From positions 1 to 35,038 of the IMG/VR virus record IMGVR_UViG_3300030508_000047: a stretch of 35,038 nucleotides of DNA. One strand, given 5' to 3'. The position numbers and the translations under genes are program-made. Source of the stretch: a virus. How positions within the stretch are numbered: the stretch's first letter is position 1; each line of letters begins with the position of its first letter. Positions 7,324-13,797 of the stretch are shown here, in pieces. The notes beneath the pieces are model-generated. The model was not told the origin of the DNA. It did not search any database and worked only from the letters and a program-made list of their open reading frames with translations.

Positions 7324-7591
7324 CGAAAACAACGAGAAACTTTCAATTTTTGATTTTGGTTTCTCAACAACTACCGAAGAAGAATTAAAACGTTCTGAAA
7401 GAGAAAACATCGAGTCTTTACATACAAAGCTTTCAGAATCCAATGCTAAACTTATTGGACTCAAGGAAATTATCTGGCCTTTATTAGAAGAATTTCGTAA
7501 AGACCCCGGCAATCCTATCATCAAGTGGCCCAATCGTGTAGCAATCATTAATAATTTAATGAAGAAAATCAATGACTACATCAACGCTTAA
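7316..7591 (+). CDS. conserved small phage protein with WPNR motif
   Basis: ATG at 7316 overlaps the previous gene by eight bases; AAGGA lies upstream. A coiled-coil-like middle (SERENIESLHTKLSESNAKL) is followed by WPLLEEFRKDP and IKWPNR, a motif I have seen in small hypothetical proteins of many phages. Function unknown. Confidence 0.6.
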   Translation: MDNENNEKLSIFDFGFSTTTEEELKRSERENIESLHTKLSESNAKLIGLKEIIWPLLEEFRKDPGNPIIKWPNRVAIINNLMKKINDYINA

Positions 7592-7895
7592 TAGACAATA
7601 TGATCCGAGAAATCCTAGTAAATTGATTACCATTCAAGAATTAGTATGGCTTTATGAAGAACAAATAAAGCTTTCTATGTTGAAATCTAAAGATTCAACA
7701 CGTCTTGTAGCTTGTTTATTAGGCATTTATTTAGCTGAAGAAGTTTTATATTATTCTACACATACTGTATATCATAATATAGGTAATAAAGAAGAAAAGA
7801 AAAGAATTATTGGTGATATTGTTAACGAAATAACAAAAAGACTTGGTTGTGAAGTTTATGGTTGTACAGCGGCAATTTTAGGAGAATATCTATAA
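7572..7895 (+). CDS. hypothetical protein (107 aa)
   Basis: ATG at 7572 overlaps the preceding gene by 20 bases; only a weak A/G-rich ribosome-binding site (GAAGAAAA). Central hydrophobic helix (STRLVACLLGIYLAEEVLYY) could be membrane-associated or buried. No family recognised. Confidence 0.5.
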   Translation: MTTSTLNRQYDPRNPSKLITIQELVWLYEEQIKLSMLKSKDSTRLVACLLGIYLAEEVLYYSTHTVYHNIGNKEEKKRIIGDIVNEITKRLGCEVYGCTAAILGEYL

Positions 7896-8692
7896 TATTT
7901 CTTAGTATCATCTTATTCTTAGCAGCGTTTGAATTATCAGGTATTTCAGCTTTCTTTAGTATAACAGGCATGACGGCAATCTTTCCGTCTGCCTATTGGT
8001 CAATTGTCGTTATGGGAATCGCGTTAGAAGTCGGTAAGCTGTCTTCTATCAGCTTTCTTCATTTCCATTGGAAAGAAGTTCCGGGTCTGATTAAGGCGTA
8101 TCTTATTAGCGCCATAGTTATTCTCATGTTCATTAATTATATTGGACTGTTCGGCTACCTTTCAAAGGCTCATATCGAGCAACAGGTTAATAATAGTACT
8201 CAGTATGCACAAGTAGAAATTGTACAATCGAAGATTGATAACGAAACTAACACCATTACCGATTTAGATAAACAGATTGCTCAAATCGACAATGCCTTAC
8301 AGAAGCTCACAGACACAGGCAGGGCAGCATCTTCACTTGCACAGGCACAGAGCCAGCGAAAGACGAGAGATAGCCTTGTAAAGGCCAAGACAGATCATTT
8401 AACGACACTCGATACACTCAAGAATCAAAAGATAACCGCAGAAGTTTCCAATAAGAAATTAGAAGCTGATTTTGGTCCTTTAAAATATATTGCTGATGCA
8501 GTCTATGGTAATCCAACGCCAGAACAAATGGAAAATATTGTAAGATGGATTATTTTTATTTTAGGATTCGTGTTTGATCCTCTGGCTTTATGTCTGTTGA
8601 TATCAGCACAATTTACTCTGACAAATCGAAAGAAAAGGTTGACATATCCATCAAACGAGGGTATGATAACTATTGATGATAGTAAACTCTAA
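7862..8692 (+). CDS. membrane protein with periplasmic or cytoplasmic coiled coil
   Basis: Four predicted membrane segments: three in the first 105 residues (IIFLSIILFLAAFELSG, YWSIVVMGIALEVG, AYLISAIVILMFINYIGLFG) and one near residue 235 (IIFILGFVFDPLALCLLI). Between them is a long coiled coil (about residues 110-210, DLDKQIAQIDNALQKL). Similar membrane/coiled-coil proteins occur in many tailed phages; function unknown. The start is uncertain. TTG at 7862 has no ribosome site, while AGGAGA at 7880-7885 is correctly spaced for ATA at 7892, which would begin the protein exactly at the first membrane helix. The 3' end carries the promoter for the uvsX operon. Confidence 0.7.
   Translation: MYSGNFRRISIIFLSIILFLAAFELSGISAFFSITGMTAIFPSAYWSIVVMGIALEVGKLSSISFLHFHWKEVPGLIKAYLISAIVILMFINYIGLFGYLSKAHIEQQVNNSTQYAQVEIVQSKIDNETNTITDLDKQIAQIDNALQKLTDTGRAASSLAQAQSQRKTRDSLVKAKTDHLTTLDTLKNQKITAEVSNKKLEADFGPLKYIADAVYGNPTPEQMENIVRWIIFILGFVFDPLALCLLISAQFTLTNRKKRLTYPSNEGMITIDDSKL
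8639..8667 (+). promoter_or_regulatory. sigma70-like promoter for the uvsX operon
   Basis: TTGACA at 8639-8644, 17-bp spacer, TATGAT at 8662-8667 (5 of 6). Embedded in the last codons of the membrane protein; start site about 30 bases before the ATG at 8701. Confidence 0.75.
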
Positions 8693-8700
8693 GGAGTAAT

Positions 8701-8979
8701 ATGGCACATTATGCATTTATTCTGGCATGGAAACAGCCACCAGAATCTATACCTGAAGAAGAATTTGAATTAATCTTGAAATTTTTCAAGGCTTATAGAT
8801 TCAAAATGTTTGCAAATCAAATACCGCAAATATGGGTTGCAGAAGATGAGGGTCTAAATCCTGTAATTAGAATTGTAGGAAGAATTCCTATGTCAATTAC
8901 TAGGCATTTAACCTCAATCTATTGTACTCGAATGTCAGATACATCTGGCGATTATATAGACAAAATCGGAGCAAAATAA
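8701..8979 (+). CDS. hypothetical protein (92 aa)
   Basis: ATG at 8701 after TAAGGAGTAAT, a strong site. Globular alpha/beta composition with two tryptophans and no membrane segment. It is the first gene behind the promoter at 8639-8667 and ends three bases before the uvsX TTG start. Not recognised. Confidence 0.65.
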   Translation: MAHYAFILAWKQPPESIPEEEFELILKFFKAYRFKMFANQIPQIWVAEDEGLNPVIRIVGRIPMSITRHLTSIYCTRMSDTSGDYIDKIGAK

Positions 8980-8981
8980 GT

Positions 8982-10046
8982 TTGGTTAAGGCAAAAAAAG
9001 AAAAACTTGGTGGTTCATTAATTGAAAGATTACAAAGAGCCGGTTCAGGAAACATAACATCTACGTTAGCTTCTGATAGTGCATTTAATGTGCAAGCCGA
9101 CACAGTGGCTACTACAGTACCTATTATCAATGTAGCATTTTCTGGTAAGTTAAACGGTGGATTTGTTCCGGGTCTTACAATTCTAGCTGGCGAGTCCAGA
9201 ACTTTCAAGACTTTACTTTCACTTTTACTCTTAAAATCTTACTTAGATAAGTTTTCAGATGGTATCGGAATTATTTACGATATCGAAAGAGGCATCACCA
9301 AAGAATATTTAGATATGGTCGGAGTTGATTCTGATCGTGTACTTCTGCTTAGAGACATAATTCATATTGAAGAATTGAAATTCGATATGGTTAAGAGATT
9401 AGAAGAAATTGAAAAAGGTGATCACGTATTCTTTCTTGTAGATTCTTTGGGTATTATTGCTTCAAATAAAGAAATTGAAGACGCCATAGAAGAAAAATCT
9501 GTTACTGACATGACTCGTGCTAAATCTCTTAGAAGTTATCTTCGCGTCGTTTCTCCTTACTTCTTAAGTAAGGAAATTCCTTGTGTAATGATTAATCACG
9601 TTTATCAGACTTTAGAGAATTATTCAAAGACTGTAGTAGGCGGTGGTACAGCTATTATGTATATTGCTAATCAGGTTCTTATTGTTACTCGTGCTCAAGA
9701 GACTGAGGGTGAAGGTAAAGATAAAGAATTATTAGGATATAAATTTACCTTACATATTGAAAAATCACGATTTGTAAGAGAAAAGGCAAAATTAGCCTTT
9801 ACAGTCCTTTTCGATGGTGGTATAGATGAAACTTCTGGCCTCCTTGAAGAAGCCAAGGAATTTGGATTGATAGAAGGTGGCGGCGGTGGATGGTATACTT
9901 ATAATGGTAATAAGTATCGTTCATCACAATTTACCAAAGAATTTTGGAAGCCAATTCTAGCAAATGAAGAATTCCAAACATTTGTTGAAAACAAATATAA
10001 ATTATCAGGAAATTATGATGATAAAGAAGATTCTAGCGAAAGTTGA
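8982..10046 (+). CDS. uvsX: UvsX, RecA-like recombinase
   Basis: Strand-exchange protein of the T4 recombination-dependent replication system; forms filaments on ssDNA with UvsY. Walker A GESRTFKT at residues 70-77 (T4 has GPSKSFKS), Walker B FFLVDSLG ending near 157, followed by the family-typical VTDMTRAKSLRSYLR, the DNA-binding-loop region (YQTLENYSKTVVGGGTA) and VEKSR-like IEKSRFVREKAK. At 354 aa it is slightly shorter than T4 UvsX (391), lacking part of the acidic C-terminal tail though it still ends acidic (DDKEDSSES). TTG at 8982 was chosen: GGAG lies upstream and the T4 protein begins at the same point. An earlier ATG would overlap the previous gene. Confidence 0.93.
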   Translation: MVKAKKEKLGGSLIERLQRAGSGNITSTLASDSAFNVQADTVATTVPIINVAFSGKLNGGFVPGLTILAGESRTFKTLLSLLLLKSYLDKFSDGIGIIYDIERGITKEYLDMVGVDSDRVLLLRDIIHIEELKFDMVKRLEEIEKGDHVFFLVDSLGIIASNKEIEDAIEEKSVTDMTRAKSLRSYLRVVSPYFLSKEIPCVMINHVYQTLENYSKTVVGGGTAIMYIANQVLIVTRAQETEGEGKDKELLGYKFTLHIEKSRFVREKAKLAFTVLFDGGIDETSGLLEEAKEFGLIEGGGGGWYTYNGNKYRSSQFTKEFWKPILANEEFQTFVENKYKLSGNYDDKEDSSES

Positions 10047-10173
10047 TATCGAATTCTTTAAGAAATTTAAAGAAAGATACGAAGGTTGGGACATTGTACG
10101 ATATGAAGATAATTCGCTCGTCATGATCCCACCAAAGCGTGAACCTATTGTAAGGAAACGAAGATGGCCATGA
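10015..10173 (+). CDS. small basic protein (52 aa)
   Basis: Two adjacent in-frame ATGs (10015, 10018) follow TCAGGAAATT inside the end of uvsX. The product is basic and ends PPKREPIVRKRRWP; a nucleic-acid-binding or filament-binding role is possible but only inferred. In position it is where other T4-like phages place small recombination accessory genes, but it does not resemble UvsY. Confidence 0.5.
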   Translation: MMIKKILAKVDIEFFKKFKERYEGWDIVRYEDNSLVMIPPKREPIVRKRRWP

Positions 10174-10601
10174 AAATTGGTGTGACAGGCACTCGTAATG
10201 GCCTTAGTAAGGACCAAAAAGAATTTGCTAATACTGCATTATTCAATATTCCTTTAGGAAATCCATTAGAAAAATATGAATTTCATCATGGAAATTGTAT
10301 TGGTGTGGACGTTGAAGTTGCTGCCATAGCAAGGCAATATAGTTATCACATTGTATGTCATCCTCCGATGATTAAAGATTTGATAGGAGACTTCATATCT
10401 GATGAATATCGACCTCCCTTAACATATTTTCAGAGAAATCGTAATATAGTTAATGAAACAGAACTTTTGCTTGCATTTCCTAAAGAAATAGAGAGACAAG
10501 CAAAAGGAGGAACGTGGTATACGGTAGATTACGCTAATAAACGTAATAAAGCTGTAATTATTATATTTCCAGATGGTAGTACAAAAGGGCATAACATTTA
10601 A
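10164..10601 (+). CDS. SLOG-domain (DprA/YspA-like) protein
   Basis: ATG at 10164 with AAGGA upstream. The sequence follows the SLOG Rossmann-like pattern: KIGVTGTRNGLS at the N-terminus, FHHGNCIGVDVEVAAIAR, HIVCHPP, YFQRNRNIVNETELLLAFP and GGTWYTVDYA...VIIIFPDG. This family binds nucleotides or nucleotide-sugar signals; phage members are common but their ligand is not known. No effector domain is fused. The neighbourhood (uvsX, GapR-like) does not fix its role. Confidence 0.75.
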   Translation: MAMKIGVTGTRNGLSKDQKEFANTALFNIPLGNPLEKYEFHHGNCIGVDVEVAAIARQYSYHIVCHPPMIKDLIGDFISDEYRPPLTYFQRNRNIVNETELLLAFPKEIERQAKGGTWYTVDYANKRNKAVIIIFPDGSTKGHNI

Positions 10602-10876
10602 TGTGGAAAACTTTAGCAGTAGATATTAGCGATGATATTATATCAATAGATGGTAACGTCTGTACATTTGATGTACTCCATGTTATTGTAACTGAAAAAT
10701 TTCCCCCGGATGAAGATTTAAAATACTTCTACGAGGAACTATCTACAGATATAGAACTCGGTCTGACTGATCTTGTTCCATTGAAAGACTATCTATTAGT
10801 CCGAACGGAAATTTTAGACGAAGAAGAAATTAACAAATGGAAACAAATTCTTGGAGAATATAAAGAAAATGAGTAA
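10601..10876 (+). CDS. acidic hypothetical protein (91 aa)
   Basis: ATG overlaps the SLOG stop (TAATG), implying reinitiation because no clear ribosome site precedes it. Strongly acidic (EELSTDIELGLTD, DEEE). Not recognised. Confidence 0.55.
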   Translation: MWKTLAVDISDDIISIDGNVCTFDVLHVIVTEKFPPDEDLKYFYEELSTDIELGLTDLVPLKDYLLVRTEILDEEEINKWKQILGEYKENE

Positions 10877-11129
10877 TACAGAAGTATCAGGTACAGAAGA
10901 AATAAACTCAGGTCATCTTCGTTCTTTTATTGAGCGTATTGAGCGTCTTGAAGAAGAAAAGAAGGTAATTGCCGAAGACATTAAAGACGTTTACGTTGAA
11001 ATAAAGTCTAATGGCTTTGATGTAAAGATTGTACGCACTATTGTCAAGCTCCGTAAGCTAGATCGTGATAAGCGTCATGAAGAAGAAGAAATTCTTTCAC
11101 TTTATATGCAAGCCATTGGTATGAATTAA
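10869..11129 (+). CDS. GapR-like nucleoid protein (DUF2312)
   Basis: ATG at 10869 with GGAGA upstream; an in-frame TTG at 10851 is less likely. The 86-residue product is a full DUF2312 domain: SGHLRSFIERIERLEEEKK, AEDIKDVYVEIKSNGFD and VRTIVKLRKLDRDKRHEEEEIL. GapR in Caulobacter is a dimeric or tetrameric coiled-coil protein that encircles overtwisted DNA and is almost restricted to alphaproteobacteria. In a phage it may help replication through positive supercoils or bind host DNA. It is a strong host-lineage marker. Confidence 0.85.
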   Translation: MSNTEVSGTEEINSGHLRSFIERIERLEEEKKVIAEDIKDVYVEIKSNGFDVKIVRTIVKLRKLDRDKRHEEEEILSLYMQAIGMN

Positions 11130-11218
11130 TGACTGTTAAACAAGAAAGCATAACTGTTATACTTATAACATTAATTGTGCTGTATATTTTAGGTTATACT
11201 ATAGTTTATGGACCATAA
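11129..11218 (+). CDS. single-helix membrane peptide (29 aa)
   Basis: TAATG overlap with the GapR-like gene. One hydrophobic segment (ITVILITLIVLYILGYTIVY) makes up nearly the whole peptide. No clear ribosome site; supported only by tight packing. Confidence 0.4.
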   Translation: MTVKQESITVILITLIVLYILGYTIVYGP

Positions 11219-11221
11219 TTA

Positions 11222-11290
11222 ATGCCAGTATTTTTAATTTGTGTTTTAGCAGTAATATTAGCAGTCGCAACAATTTTAGGATATCATTAA
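11222..11290 (+). CDS. membrane peptide (22 aa)
   Basis: ATG at 11222, three bases after the previous stop, ending directly before the GTG of the next gene. All-hydrophobic (FLICVLAVILAVATILG). Could be a tiny membrane protein or non-functional; low support. Confidence 0.3.
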   Translation: MPVFLICVLAVILAVATILGYH

Positions 11291-11872
11291 GTGTTTTTAC
11301 CGTTTGATTTAGATTTATTTGCATTTTTCTTTTTAACTCTTATTTTTCTGAGTTATAGATTTTGGATCGGACTTCCGATATTAATTATTTTTTATAGTGC
11401 TTTATTATCATACTTTGGATTTAATCCAATATCAAATTCTTATCAATGGCTTTCTGAGAATTATGTAAAAGCCATTCTGTACGTATTTACATATGTTGCC
11501 ATTGGTGTATTATGGTCAATATTCATGTGGTATGTAAAAGTAAAGAAATGGATAGGTGAAGTTAAAGTTAAAAAAGCTAATTATGATAATTTAGCTGTCA
11601 AAAAAGATTTAAATTTTAAAGCTTATTATTCCAGAGTATCTTACGACACACTTGACTCTATGAAGGTTTCTAATTATAAGTCAGAAATCATTTTCTGGAT
11701 TAGTTTTTGGTGGTTTTCATTCATTGAAACCTTCTTCGGAGAATGGCTCAAGAATTTCTTCAACGGAATCTATACTCTTTTCAGTAGCTTATATGGTGCA
11801 ATTTTGTCAAATGAATTAAAAAAAATTGGAATAGATAATAAATCTGTTGACATCGATAAGGAAGTAGGATAA
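11291..11872 (+). CDS. multi-pass membrane protein (193 aa)
   Basis: GTG at 11291 immediately follows a stop (TAAGTG) with AGGA upstream. Two N-terminal membrane segments (residues about 8-45), one near 60-82 and one or two between 130 and 170 (FWISFWWFSFIETFFG), with a basic cytoplasmic loop (KVKKWIGEVKVKKANYD). Unknown family. The last codons overlap TTGACA at 11847-11852, part of a possible promoter for the downstream tRNA. Confidence 0.6.
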   Translation: MFLPFDLDLFAFFFLTLIFLSYRFWIGLPILIIFYSALLSYFGFNPISNSYQWLSENYVKAILYVFTYVAIGVLWSIFMWYVKVKKWIGEVKVKKANYDNLAVKKDLNFKAYYSRVSYDTLDSMKVSNYKSEIIFWISFWWFSFIETFFGEWLKNFFNGIYTLFSSLYGAILSNELKKIGIDNKSVDIDKEVG

Positions 11873-11875
11873 ATA
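11868..11875 (+). promoter_or_regulatory. late-type box upstream of tRNA-Asn
   Basis: GATAAATA matches 7 of 8 bases of the T4 late promoter TATAAATA; predicted start about 11881, before the tRNA leader. TTGACA lies 15 bp upstream, the same composite arrangement as at the tmRNA. Confidence 0.4.
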
Positions 11876-11908
11876 TAAAGCATGAATCTTTAATTAAGAT
11901 TAACTGGC

Positions 11909-11993
11909 TCTGAGGTGGCCGAATGGCAAGGCTCGCGACTGTTAATCGCAGGACTCCAAAAGAGAGTAGGTTCGATTCCTACCCTCAGAGCCA
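11909..11993 (+). tRNA. class-II tRNA with GTT (Asn) anticodon
   Basis: Acceptor TCTGAGG/CCTCAGA is fully paired; D arm GCC/GGC with GG-containing loop; anticodon loop CTGTTAA on stem CGCGA/TCGCA gives anticodon GTT (11941-11943, AAC/AAU); T arm GTAGG/CCTAC with TTCGATT; discriminator G and encoded CCA. The variable region is about 15 bases and forms a CTC/GAG hairpin, a class-II feature not expected for Asn. G73 suits both AsnRS and SerRS. Leader and trailer extend the acceptor stem by a further 10 bp (11899-11908 with 11990-11999), followed by a T-run. Confidence 0.78.
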
Positions 11994-12022
11994 GTTAATT
12001 TTTTAAAAGGTTCGAATTTTAC

Positions 12023-12059
12023 TATAAATGCTCCGAAGATTAATTTCAACGGAGTATTT
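12023..12059 (+). promoter_or_regulatory. late box plus Shine-Dalgarno-hiding hairpin of the HNH gene
   Basis: AAATGCTCCG (12026-12035) pairs with CGGAGTATTT (12050-12059), burying the CGGAG ribosome site. TATAAATG (12023-12030, 7 of 8 late consensus) would start transcription near 12036, in the loop, giving an mRNA without the 5' arm. With its T-run the hairpin can also terminate upstream transcripts. Confidence 0.65.
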
Positions 12060-12061
12060 TT

Positions 12062-12595
12062 TTGTCTAAAAATTCTGAAGGTGTAATTAGATGGCGTATT
12101 AAAACAAAATCTTTAATTATTGAACATATGGGTGGTTGTTGTCAGATATGTGGTTATAATCGTTGTCAAAACGCTTTAGATTTACATCATATTAATCCTA
12201 AATTAAAGGAGTTAACATTTGGTGAAATTAGAGTTAATCCTGTTGCTATTGCAAAAATTGCAGAAGAATTAAAAAAATGTATTTTATTGTGTGCAAATTG
12301 TCATAGAGAATTTCATGCAGGATATATTTGTTTACCTGATGATTATGCCATTTTTGATGATAAATTTATACAAAATTCAAGACGTGAGATTGACGAACGA
12401 AAAGAAAGAGCAAATCAAAAAATTAAGAATAAATTAAAAGGTGGTAAGCGTTTAAAAATTCTCTTGACGAACGAAGAATTTATTGCTAAGTTTCAATCTG
12501 AATTTAAGGGTAACAAATCTAAATTTGCCGAGTTCCTTAATGTTTCTGAAGCTGCTGTCAGAAAAAGACTGAAGAAGATCGAGAGTATAAAATGA
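12062..12595 (+). CDS. HNH homing endonuclease with C-terminal HTH
   Basis: TTG at 12062, seven bases after GGAG. HNH domain: zinc pair C27-x2-C30, LDLHHINP (catalytic His 42/43), second pair LCANCHREFH (C77, C80, H81, H85). A basic linker (about 105-145) leads to an HTH at the C-terminus (KFAEFLNVSEAAVRKRLKK). This is a free-standing T4-type homing endonuclease: it cuts a DNA site in related phages to spread. It sits between tRNA-Asn and a deaminase gene. Translation appears restricted to late transcripts by the hairpin upstream. Confidence 0.85.
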   Translation: MSKNSEGVIRWRIKTKSLIIEHMGGCCQICGYNRCQNALDLHHINPKLKELTFGEIRVNPVAIAKIAEELKKCILLCANCHREFHAGYICLPDDYAIFDDKFIQNSRREIDERKERANQKIKNKLKGGKRLKILLTNEEFIAKFQSEFKGNKSKFAEFLNVSEAAVRKRLKKIESIK

Positions 12596-13002
12596 AGAAG
12601 ATCGACATTTTTAATTTCCTTTTCAAGTCGGCTATTGCGATTGATGAAGTCGCGGCTAATGCTCGACTCGTCTCGATTATCACCTACAAGAACACTGTTG
12701 TTTCTGTAGGCTTTAACAAAATGAAATCTCATCCTTTCCAGAAGAAGTTTGGAAAGAATTCTGAGGCTATTTTTCTTCATTCTGAAATTGACGCTATCAA
12801 GAATGGTCTGCGTCATATCGATCAGGACGACTTTAAGAAGTGCGAGCTTTATAGCCTGCGTGTCAAGCGTGAAAGCCGTAACGGACCTTTTGTGACTGGC
12901 ATTTCTATGCCTTGTGATGGATGCATGAGAGCAATTGTTACATTTGGTATTAAAAAGGTGTTTTACACCGAAAATGAAAAAAACTGCTTTACTTGTCTAT
13001 AA
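12592..13002 (+). CDS. cytidine/deoxycytidylate deaminase-like protein
   Basis: ATG overlaps the HNH end (ATGA). Zinc-deaminase motifs are complete: HSEIDAI (H63, E65) and MPCDGCMRAI (C108, C111). It is 136 aa, shorter than dCMP deaminases, and distinct from the second deaminase at 20198. Probable reaction is deamination of a cytosine nucleotide, or of another small base, for the dNTP pool; exact substrate unknown. Its codon choice is richer in G/C third positions than the flanking endonuclease. The stop overlaps a perfect late box at 12998. Confidence 0.75.
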   Translation: MKKIDIFNFLFKSAIAIDEVAANARLVSIITYKNTVVSVGFNKMKSHPFQKKFGKNSEAIFLHSEIDAIKNGLRHIDQDDFKKCELYSLRVKRESRNGPFVTGISMPCDGCMRAIVTFGIKKVFYTENEKNCFTCL

Positions 13003-13005
13003 ATA
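12998..13005 (+). promoter_or_regulatory. T4-type late promoter upstream of tRNA-Gln
   Basis: Perfect TATAAATA, predicted start about 13011, five bases before tRNA-Gln(CTG). It overlaps the deaminase stop codon. Confidence 0.65.
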
Positions 13006-13015
13006 AAGAGTATAT

Positions 13016-13090
13016 TCTGGAATGGTGTAATTGGCAGCACGCAACTCTCTGAAAGTTGAAATACAGGTTCGAGCCCTGAGTCCAGAGCCA
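13016..13090 (+). tRNA. tRNA-Gln(CTG)
   Basis: Acceptor TCTGGAA/GTCCAGA (six pairs plus one mismatch), D stem GTG/CAC, anticodon stem CAACT/AGTTG with loop CTCTGAA giving CTG (13049-13051, decodes CAG), short variable loop, T loop TTCGAGC, discriminator G and encoded CCA. U1-A72 and G73 are glutamine features. Normal class-I body, unlike the next tRNA. Confidence 0.87.
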
Positions 13091-13112
13091 ATTTTTTAAT
13101 AATGTGCTTAGA

Positions 13113-13197
13113 TGGAGAATAGTTTAATTGGTAAAACAATCGACTTTGAATCGATTAACAGGAAATGCTTGTGTAGGTTCGAATCCTACTTCTCCAT
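13113..13197 (+). tRNA. class-II tRNA with TTG (Gln) anticodon
   Basis: Perfect acceptor TGGAGAA/TTCTCCA, D stem GTTT/AAAC, anticodon stem ATCGA/TCGAT with loop CTTTGAA giving TTG (13146-13148, decodes CAA), T arm GTAGG/CCTAC. The variable region is about 17 bases and can pair (ACAG/TTGT), a class-II feature not expected for Gln. No CCA is encoded. Instead leader 13102-13112 and trailer 13197-13207 pair perfectly for 11 bp, extending the acceptor stem to 18 bp. Maturation would need trimming and CCA addition. Confidence 0.75.
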
Positions 13198-13207
13198 CTA
13201 AGCACAT

Positions 13208-13247
13208 CAATTTCTACCGTTAGATAAATAATAAAACGGAGAAATTG
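13208..13247 (+). promoter_or_regulatory. late box in a Shine-Dalgarno-hiding hairpin
   Basis: CAATTTCT (13208-13215) and CCGTT (13217-13221) pair with AACGG (13235-13239) and AGAAATTG (13240-13247): 13 bp with one bulge, ending exactly at the ATG and burying GGAG. The loop holds GATAAATA (13223-13230, 7 of 8), placing the late start near 13236, past the 5' arm. Confidence 0.65.
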
Positions 13248-13796
13248 ATGCAGTCTGATTTAATAAAACAATATCTTATTGAAGGTAAATCTTTTAAAGA
13301 AATACAAAGCGTTGTAACTATTTCTAAAGCTACATTATCGTATCATAAGAAAAAACTTGGTTTACCAACGTTATCCTGTGGTAAGAGATATAATTGGAAA
13401 TTGATAGGTGAAGACCTTGACAATGGTTATGATATATAATATATTATAGATAAGTATGGTGTTTCAAATCATACTCTTTTAAATGCTAAATATAAAAATA
13501 AAATATTTTTTGAGATTCCAAAAAAGACATTAGAAATTTATACTGTAGAAAATCATTCTAAAGTTGGTTCAAATATAAGAAATAAAATCAAAAAGTTAAT
13601 AAAAGAAAAAAACGGAATTCTTGAATGTCAAGAATGTGGTGTTGGAGAAATTTGGAATAATAAGAAATTAGTTCTTCAGCTTGATCATAAAGATGGAAAT
13701 CCTAAGAACAATTTTATTGACAATTTAAGAATTTTATGTCAGAATTGTCATTCTCAAACACATACATTCGCTGGCAGAAATGTAAAAAGGAACTAA
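13248..13796 (+). pseudogene. HNH homing endonuclease with in-frame stop
   Basis: ATG at 13248 opens an HTH-like N-terminus (IKQYLIEGKSFKEIQSVVTI, a homing-endonuclease DNA-binding module) that stops at TAA 13437-13439. The same frame then continues without further stops to 13796 and encodes a full HNH domain: ECQECG, LQLDHKDGNPKNN and LCQNCHSQTHTF. A single nonsense codon therefore splits an otherwise intact gene of 182 codons. It could be recently inactivated, suppressed, or restarted internally. Confidence 0.8.
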
Positions 13797-13797
13797 A

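Noticed and set aside
11909-11993. Reading the class-II tRNA as Leu(TAA)
   Set aside because: Shifting the loop to expose TAA destroys the anticodon stem; only the GTT register gives a paired stem and U33.
13417-13445. TTGACA-17-TATATT inside the broken HNH gene
   Set aside because: Good match, but the next gene is 350 bases away and the region is former coding sequence; kept out of the promoter list.
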